Assembly: GCA_903813345.2 (NCBI GenBank)
Contig: CAIIXF020000007.1
Location: forward strand, 29,236,698 to 29,300,697
DNA length: 64,000 nucleotides
Reading direction: 5' to 3'
Origin: Owenia fusiformis
Taxonomy: Eukaryota; Annelida; Polychaeta; Sabellida; Oweniidae
Of this stretch, positions 59,175 through 64,000 are shown one piece after another. The notes under the pieces are model-generated. The model worked only from the letters and a program-made list of their open reading frames with translations. It was not told the DNA's origin and searched no databases. The translations under genes and the position numbers were made by a program. Every line of letters starts with the position of its first letter. The first letter of the stretch is position 1.

Positions 59175-62100
59175 CTGGAATGAAAATTTTGGAATAAACA
59201 ACAATTCAATTTTTTTAAAGAGGCGATTGGGTTTTTGCAAAAATAAGCTGTCAAATGATCACAGTGCAGTATTATATGGAAAATACAAACATGTGTCAGA
59301 CACCTAACTTTTGCATATCTTTGATTTTTTGTTTTTTTTTAAAAAATGTGATGCTTCAAATATGCATAGAGTCCTTTTAAATGATAATACTTTTAGAGTC
59401 GATTTTTACGATTCATCTTTTTAAGTTTATATTGTACAATATTTTAACAACTTACCTTGGAGTGTTCTTGATAGTCTGGGGTGTCATAGAGGTCAACATC
59501 CTGTCCCTCCGCTCCATCCCACTGAGGGGGATCCCACTGCGTCTGCCTGAAATATTGCATTATGGGTAAAGTTTAAAACTTGTACATAACAAAACTTCAA
59601 CTAAAGAGAAAACCACAATTCTAACGGACATAATTCATAGATAATAGTAAAGACTTCAGAAATATTTTTCTGTACATTTTTGCCTGAAGTACCAAATGTA
59701 TCATTTACCTAGTAACAGTATGATAGTAGTATGTTTTGTTGTCAGCATCCTTGGCAGTTTTCCAGTTAGGTGGCAGTTTCACAGGCTTAATTTTGGCAGG
59801 TGGGGAGGGTGGGGGAGGTGGAAGATCTCCTGGAACAGCCTCAGACTCCAGTCGTTGTTCCAGTGACTGTACTGGTACCTGTTGCACCTATTATAGAGAG
59901 AAATAATTCAAAGTGAAATCCATTGTACAACGTGAATATGAAATTTGTTTATTAAACATAAAAATATCATTTTAGTTTAGTTTATTATCAAATAAACACA
60001 ATGGAGAGGTTTCGCACAATAGGTTATAGCTAAAAAGTATTCACAACCGCATCTGTTTTAATTGAACTACTATGCATAAATCTTGAATATGTTACAGATT
60101 TTAGCGTTGTGCGAATTATTCCATTCAGTCTATTGACCATCCAAACTGATAATTTTACCAAAAGCAATGTTGTCCGAGAAGTAATTTAATATATCATTAT
60201 TACATTACATGCAGTATTGTATTGCTGTACATATCACCAATGCAAAAACTATAGCGTGGGCTTGATTAGTTTGCTATATTATTAGAGCATATTGCACATG
60301 TAAAAATGTTACCTGGGAAACAGACTGGCCGGCAGTCTGACTAGGATACTGTTGTTGCACCACCACACCTTGCGGGGTTTGATAATACACTTGTTGCCCA
60401 GCAACCTGCTGTATCTGTGGCTGAGACTGGATGTAACCCTGCGTGACTTGTGTCTGTTGAGATGGCACTTGAACCTAATGAAAAATATATATTCCAAGAG
60501 ATTAATTAATATAAAACCCAATTGCTCATAAGCATAATGCGGTGACAATTGCTCATAAGCATAATGCGGTGACAATTGCTCATAAGCATAATGCGGTGAC
60601 AATTGCTCATAAGCATAATGCGGTGACAATTGCTCATAAGCATAATGCGGTGACAATTGCTCATAAGCATAATGCGGTGACAATTGCTCATAAGCATAAT
60701 CTGGTGACAATTTAGGATTTTTTTCAAAGTATGATATAAATGGAAAACATATCTCTGTACCATAAAATTCAAACTTTGTAATAGAATTGTGACCAATTAT
60801 GTCGAAGGCTTTAGAGAAATCTAAGGAATATTGTAATACACACCTGAGTTTGATAGACAACTTGGGTGTTTGGATCCACAAAACCATGTTGAACAGAACT
60901 TTGGCTTGCTGAAATCAAGAACAATAAATCTGAAAAAACATTCTGTGAAAATATAATACAAAATATGATAATTATGATATTAAAAATGTAATCTATATCC
61001 CTCCTCAAACTTCCTTCAGTGGGAAAATAAATCATTTCTTATTAAAAGAAGCCTGCTTAAGCCATCGGGATTGAACAAAGGAGGTGCTTACCCTGGGGGA
61101 CCTGCATTATAAGTTGACCTGTTGTTGGATCCTGGTACACAGCCTCTGTTGTGTACATTGCACCTAAAGACATAATACAAACAACACATGTATTGAGTGT
61201 ATATATTACATACTTTCAAGGTATCAGAAAATTGCTTCTTTTTAAGGTGATCCATAATTTCAGAGTGTGTCATGTTACTAAATAATGGGTTTATGTATAG
61301 TTAGGGACAAGGGACAAGGTACCCATACTCATATAAAAGGCAAATTCATTATATTTGAGATTGACAGTCACAAAGACATCAATTCTTGAAGAAACACCAA
61401 AATAAAATTTACCGGATGGATCCTGAAACTGTTGCTGCATTAATACATTAGGGTCCTGGAACAATTGGTCCTGGTGCAGCTGGTCCTGGATGACCACTTG
61501 GTCTGGCAGTAAGGTAGGGTCCTGGATTACCATAGCACCAGTGGTAGGGTCCTGGAATGCATTAATGTCAAAATTAAAACTTATTTTATTCATGAAAACC
61601 TGAAAATGCTTTTAAGTTTATTTTACAATTGATAGAATTGAGCAAGAATATTTTTATGATATCTTCATACATTTTGGTCTCTAAAATATTTGAAACAGAT
61701 ACACTTCATACCTCTCGAGACATTAAATACATTATTTTTTACATAGTTCCTACTCGCCTTATAACATATATACTCTAACGTACCTGAAATACTGCACTGG
61801 GTTCCTGTAATGCCCTATATTGCATTTCTACCATATCAGCCTCATGTTGTAATTGCTGCTGTTGTTGACGCTTCTGCTCTTGCTCTTGGATTATGCGGTC
61901 CAACTCCTCCTTTGCTTTCACCTGTGCCTCAAACAATGATCTTCTCTCTTCCTTGGACATGGAGCCCTTTGGAGTAGTTGGGAATGATGATCTGCTATCC
62001 CTGCTTCTTCTACAAGATTTAAAGATACAAGACATGAATGTGACAGAATGTCACAATGTGGAAAATTGTTTAAGTGATTTGGGAGTAGTTGGGATTGATG

Positions 62101-64000
62101 ATCTGCTATCTCTGCTTCTTCTACAAGATTTAAAGATACAAGACATGAATGTGACAGAATGTCACAATGTGGAAAATTGTTTAAGTGATTTGGGAGTAGT
62201 TGGTATTGATGATCTGCTATCTCGGCTTCTTCTACAAGATTTAAAGATACAAGACAAGAATGTGACAGAATGTCACAATGTGGAAAATTGTTTAAGTGAT
62301 TTGGGACTAGGTGGTATTGATGATCTGCTATCCCTGCTTCTTCTACAAGATTTAAAGATACAAGACATGAATGTGACAGAATGTCACAATGTGGAAAATT
62401 GTTTAAGTGATTTGGGAGTAGTTGGGATTGATGATCTGCTATCTCTGCTTCTTCTACAAGATTTAAAGATACAAGACATGAATGTGACAGAATGTCACAA
62501 TGTGGAAAATTGTTTAAGTGATTTGGGAGTAGTTGGTATTGATGATCTGCTATCTCGGCTTCTTCTACAAGATTTAAAGATACAAGACATGAATGTGACA
62601 GAATGTCACAATGTGGAAAATAAAGTGATTTGGGAGTAGTTGGTATTGATGATCTGCTATCTCGGCTTCTTCTACAAGATTTAAAGATACAAGACATGAA
62701 TGTGACAGAATGTCACAATGTGGAAAATTGTTTAAGTGATTTGGGAGTAGTTGGTATTGATGATCTGCTATCTCTGCTTCTTCTACAAGATTTAAAGATA
62801 CAAGACATGAATGTGACAGAATGTCACAATGTGGAAAATTGTTTAAGTGATTTGGGAGTAGTTGGTATTGATGATCTGCTATCTCTGCTTCTTCTACAAG
62901 ATTTAAAGATACAAGACTTGAAAGTGACAGAATGTCACAATGTGGAAAATTGTTTAAGTGATTTGGGAGTAGTTGGTGTTGATGCTCTGCTATCTCTATT
63001 CTTCTACAAGATATAAAGATACAAATCATAAATGTGACAGAATGTCACAATGTGGAAAATAGTTACAGACATTGTTGTCAACACTGAATGCTAAGACAAT
63101 ATGCCAGTCACCAAAAAGAGGATGATATAACAATATGTCTTTGAGACTATACAAATGATGCCTACCTGTCTTTACGATCATCTCGAGAATGTTTGCTTGA
63201 TCTGCCCTCTGGTGAATCACCATGGCGACGTTTGCGATCCCGATCGCGATCCCTATTTCGGCGATTGTATTCACTATAGCTATCCAATTTGTCACTGTCT
63301 CGCCTTGAGTCTATTTTTTCTCTATTTTGGCGGTCAAGTTCCTCTTCTGTCCTCTTGCGCTCCTCCACCAGTTGTTTTTTAGGGATTTTGAACAGCTCCT
63401 GATGAAGAATATGATCATTGTTTAATATACTTTAATCCTACTTTAATCATACAATTACTCAACATCAATTGAATGGAAGGCTGGAAGCTGATTAATTAAA
63501 ATGTGGTTCATAAAGAAAACTGAGGTTATGTTACATTTGAAATATACAAAATAATTACTTTTTAAATCAAAGAACACACCTAAATCTGCTAATTCCAATC
63601 TCAAGAAGCCACACATACCTTTAATCCACTCCATGATTCAAGGAGATCTGAGGCAAAGTTACAAATGTTTGGTTCTTTACTGCTTTCTCCATCTTCCTGG
63701 CTTTCTGTCTGAGCTTCATCCTGGCTATGACCTTCACCTTGACCTTCAACCTCAGTGAGATTATCATCTGTGGTAGATTCAACCTTGGCATCTTCTATAA
63801 TAGTTTCTGCTTCTGAATATCAAAGATGAAGATTTTGTTTTAGCATATCCTGATTTTTCAAGAGTTTATATAGTGTGAATTTGTTTAATTCTTGCTATTT
63901 GGAGATATAGATATTACAGCATTATTAAAACACAATGGGGTTATATTGATATATCACTTAGAAAAATAATACTTATAATATAGCAGTGGTACAAACCTGG
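58580..64000 (-). CDS. SETD2: SETD2 histone H3K36 methyltransferase, C-terminal exons (partial)
   Basis: Exons in transcription order: the last 4 bases of one at 63997-64000, then 63619-63812, 63166-63398, 61784-62009, 61413-61551, 61092-61163, 60844-60908, 60313-60474, 59709-59887, 59456-59546, 58989-59174, 58580-58744 (TAA at 58580-58582). All junctions are GT-AG and in phase, giving about 570 residues. Landmarks match human SETD2 in order: LLESWSGLKELFKIPKK, SKEERRSLFE, a Gln-rich linker with YYQTPQGVVVQQ, the WW domain (LPPNWKTAKD... TQWDPPQW), and the SRI domain (YRKPDCKRGRITTTEEFKHL... KKYMSKFGNIYKK). SETD2 trimethylates H3K36 during transcription elongation, and its SRI domain binds the phosphorylated RNA polymerase II tail. 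The AWS-SET-postSET region lies beyond base 64000. Introns carry 111-bp and 27-bp tandem repeats. Confidence 0.95.
59456..59887 (-). CDS. SETD2: SETD2 WW-domain exons
   Basis: Exon 59709-59887 has a Pro run (DLPPPPPSPPAKIKPVK) followed by LPPNWKTAKDADNKTYYYHT. Exon 59456-59546 completes the domain with RQTQWDPPQW. Both WW tryptophans and the YYY strand are present, and the domain is split by a phase-2 intron. A Pro-rich stretch just before the WW domain is also found in human SETD2 (LLDLPPPSPPKPK). Confidence 0.93.
60313..61551 (-). CDS. SETD2: SETD2 glutamine/proline-rich linker exons
   Basis: Four exons (61413-61551, 61092-61163, 60844-60908, 60313-60474) code a linker with a recurring QDP(T/N) theme: QDPTTGAMVIQ, QDPTLLPDQ, QDPNVLMQQ, QDPSG, YQDPTTGQLIMQ, VDPNTQVVYQ. 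The last ends with YYQTPQGVVVQQQYPS, matching human HPQGVVVQP. The DPxTG repeats suggest growth of the linker by short internal duplication. Most of this part is expected to be disordered. Confidence 0.85.
60519..60707. repeat. 27-bp minisatellite, 7 near-identical copies in a SETD2 intron
   Basis: Exactly 189 bases of the unit CAATTGCTCATAAGCATAAT plus seven bases; only the last copy differs. It is open on the minus strand as a nine-residue repeat (SPHYAYEQL), but it lies between the phase-matched exons 60844-60908 and 60313-60474, so it is intronic. Confidence 0.9.
61784..62009 (-). CDS. SETD2: SETD2 exon whose acceptor is part of the 111-bp tandem array
   Basis: It starts after TTTAAATCTTGTAG with AAGAAGCAGGGATAGC, completing Arg from the previous exon, and reads RSRDSRSSFPTTPKGSMSKE, then ERRSLFEAQVKAKEELDRII and a Gln-rich helix. 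Human SETD2 has LSTEERRKLFEQEV here. The first 41-44 bases of this exon and its acceptor are repeated nine more times upstream, so this is the only copy that runs into the rest of the exon. Confidence 0.88.
61969..63061. repeat. 111-bp tandem array, ten copies, each with a SETD2-type splice acceptor
   Basis: The period is 111 bases, read from the recurring GTGACAGAATGTCACAATG at 62040, 62151, 62262, 62373, 62484 and 62595. One 107-base step to 62702 (a 4-bp deletion) follows, then 62813, 62924 and 63034. On the minus strand each unit holds TTTAAATCTTGTAG followed by AAGAAGC(A/C)G, the acceptor and start of SETD2 exon 61784-62009. The last unit is that exon's own start. In the SETD2 frame an ordinary unit meets TGA after about 20 codons. 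Confidence 0.9.
63166..63812 (-). CDS. SETD2: SETD2 exons with LLxxW and Arg/Asp-rich low-complexity region
   Basis: Exon 63619-63812 is acidic (EDAKVESTTDDNLTEVEGQG) and ends NICNFASDLLESWSGLK. Exon 63166-63398 continues ELFKIPKKQLVEERKRTEEE and then runs into alternating RD/RR residues (RNRDRDRDRKRRHGD). Human SETD2 has LLQGWTSLKEVYRIPKK at the matching place. The exon ends in phase 2 (AG), which requires one base from the next exon to complete Arg. Confidence 0.9.
63399..63618 (-). other. SETD2 intron with no notable content
   Basis: AT-rich intron between exons 63619-63812 and 63166-63398; nothing else seen. Confidence 0.6.

Noticed and set aside
60309-60887. 192-codon minus-strand frame with YAYEQLSPH repeats
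   Set aside because: It is the 27-bp minisatellite inside a SETD2 intron; exons on both sides join in phase without it.
61893-63029. Long reading frames on both strands (up to about 259 codons) with 37-residue repeats
   Set aside because: They arise from the 111-bp intronic tandem array, whose unit is a multiple of three. They do not agree with the phased SETD2 exons.
1-64000. Retroviral, LTR, Polinton-like or toxin-gene remnants
   Set aside because: No reverse transcriptase, integrase, capsid, envelope, DNA polymerase B or toxin motif was recognised in any frame, and no long direct terminal repeats were noticed.

Overview
The window is nuclear DNA from an animal. It is AT-rich, its genes are split by GT-AG introns, and much of the rest is short non-autonomous DNA transposons (MITE-like) and minisatellites. 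The gene families (SETD2, an ITPRID/KRAP-type IP3-receptor interactor, an SLC22 transporter) and the repeat style suit a marine invertebrate deuterostome such as an echinoderm or hemichordate. That placement is inference; no species can be named from the sequence alone.

Layout. Bases 2255-3128 (minus) hold the first coding exon of an unrecognised single-pass membrane protein whose remainder lies beyond the window start. Bases 3129-15518 carry no recognised gene; they hold a 1.7-kb element with 8-bp target duplications, a mariner-like MITE, a decayed tRNA-like sequence and a Helentron-like tandem-repeat element. Bases 15519-39922 (plus) hold 13 phase-consistent exons of an ITPRID2/TESPA1 (KRAP) family gene, with long introns full of minisatellites; its start codon was not found. 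Bases 39923-50660 are intergenic and rich in terminal-inverted-repeat elements and one tRNA-derived SINE. Bases 50661-52418 (plus) are an intronless-CDS SLC22 organic ion transporter. It converges on a two-exon gene of unknown family (53450-55002, minus) with a C-terminal PP1-docking-like motif. Bases 58580-64000 (minus) are the last 11 full exons of SETD2: LLxxW region, glutamine-rich linker, WW domain and SRI domain. The SET domain lies beyond the window end.

The genes show no sign of acting as one pathway; they look like ordinary metazoan neighbours. The most unusual structure is in SETD2: a 111-bp unit containing a splice acceptor plus the first 41-44 bases of an exon has been tandemly amplified to ten copies, so one exon is preceded by nine decoy acceptors. 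Other notable points are a 21-nt minisatellite that leaves an open reading frame running past the KRAP-domain splice donor, two tiny hairpins flanked by direct repeats, and several element families whose target duplications can be read directly. No retroviral, LTR or Polinton-type element and no toxin-gene remnant was recognised.
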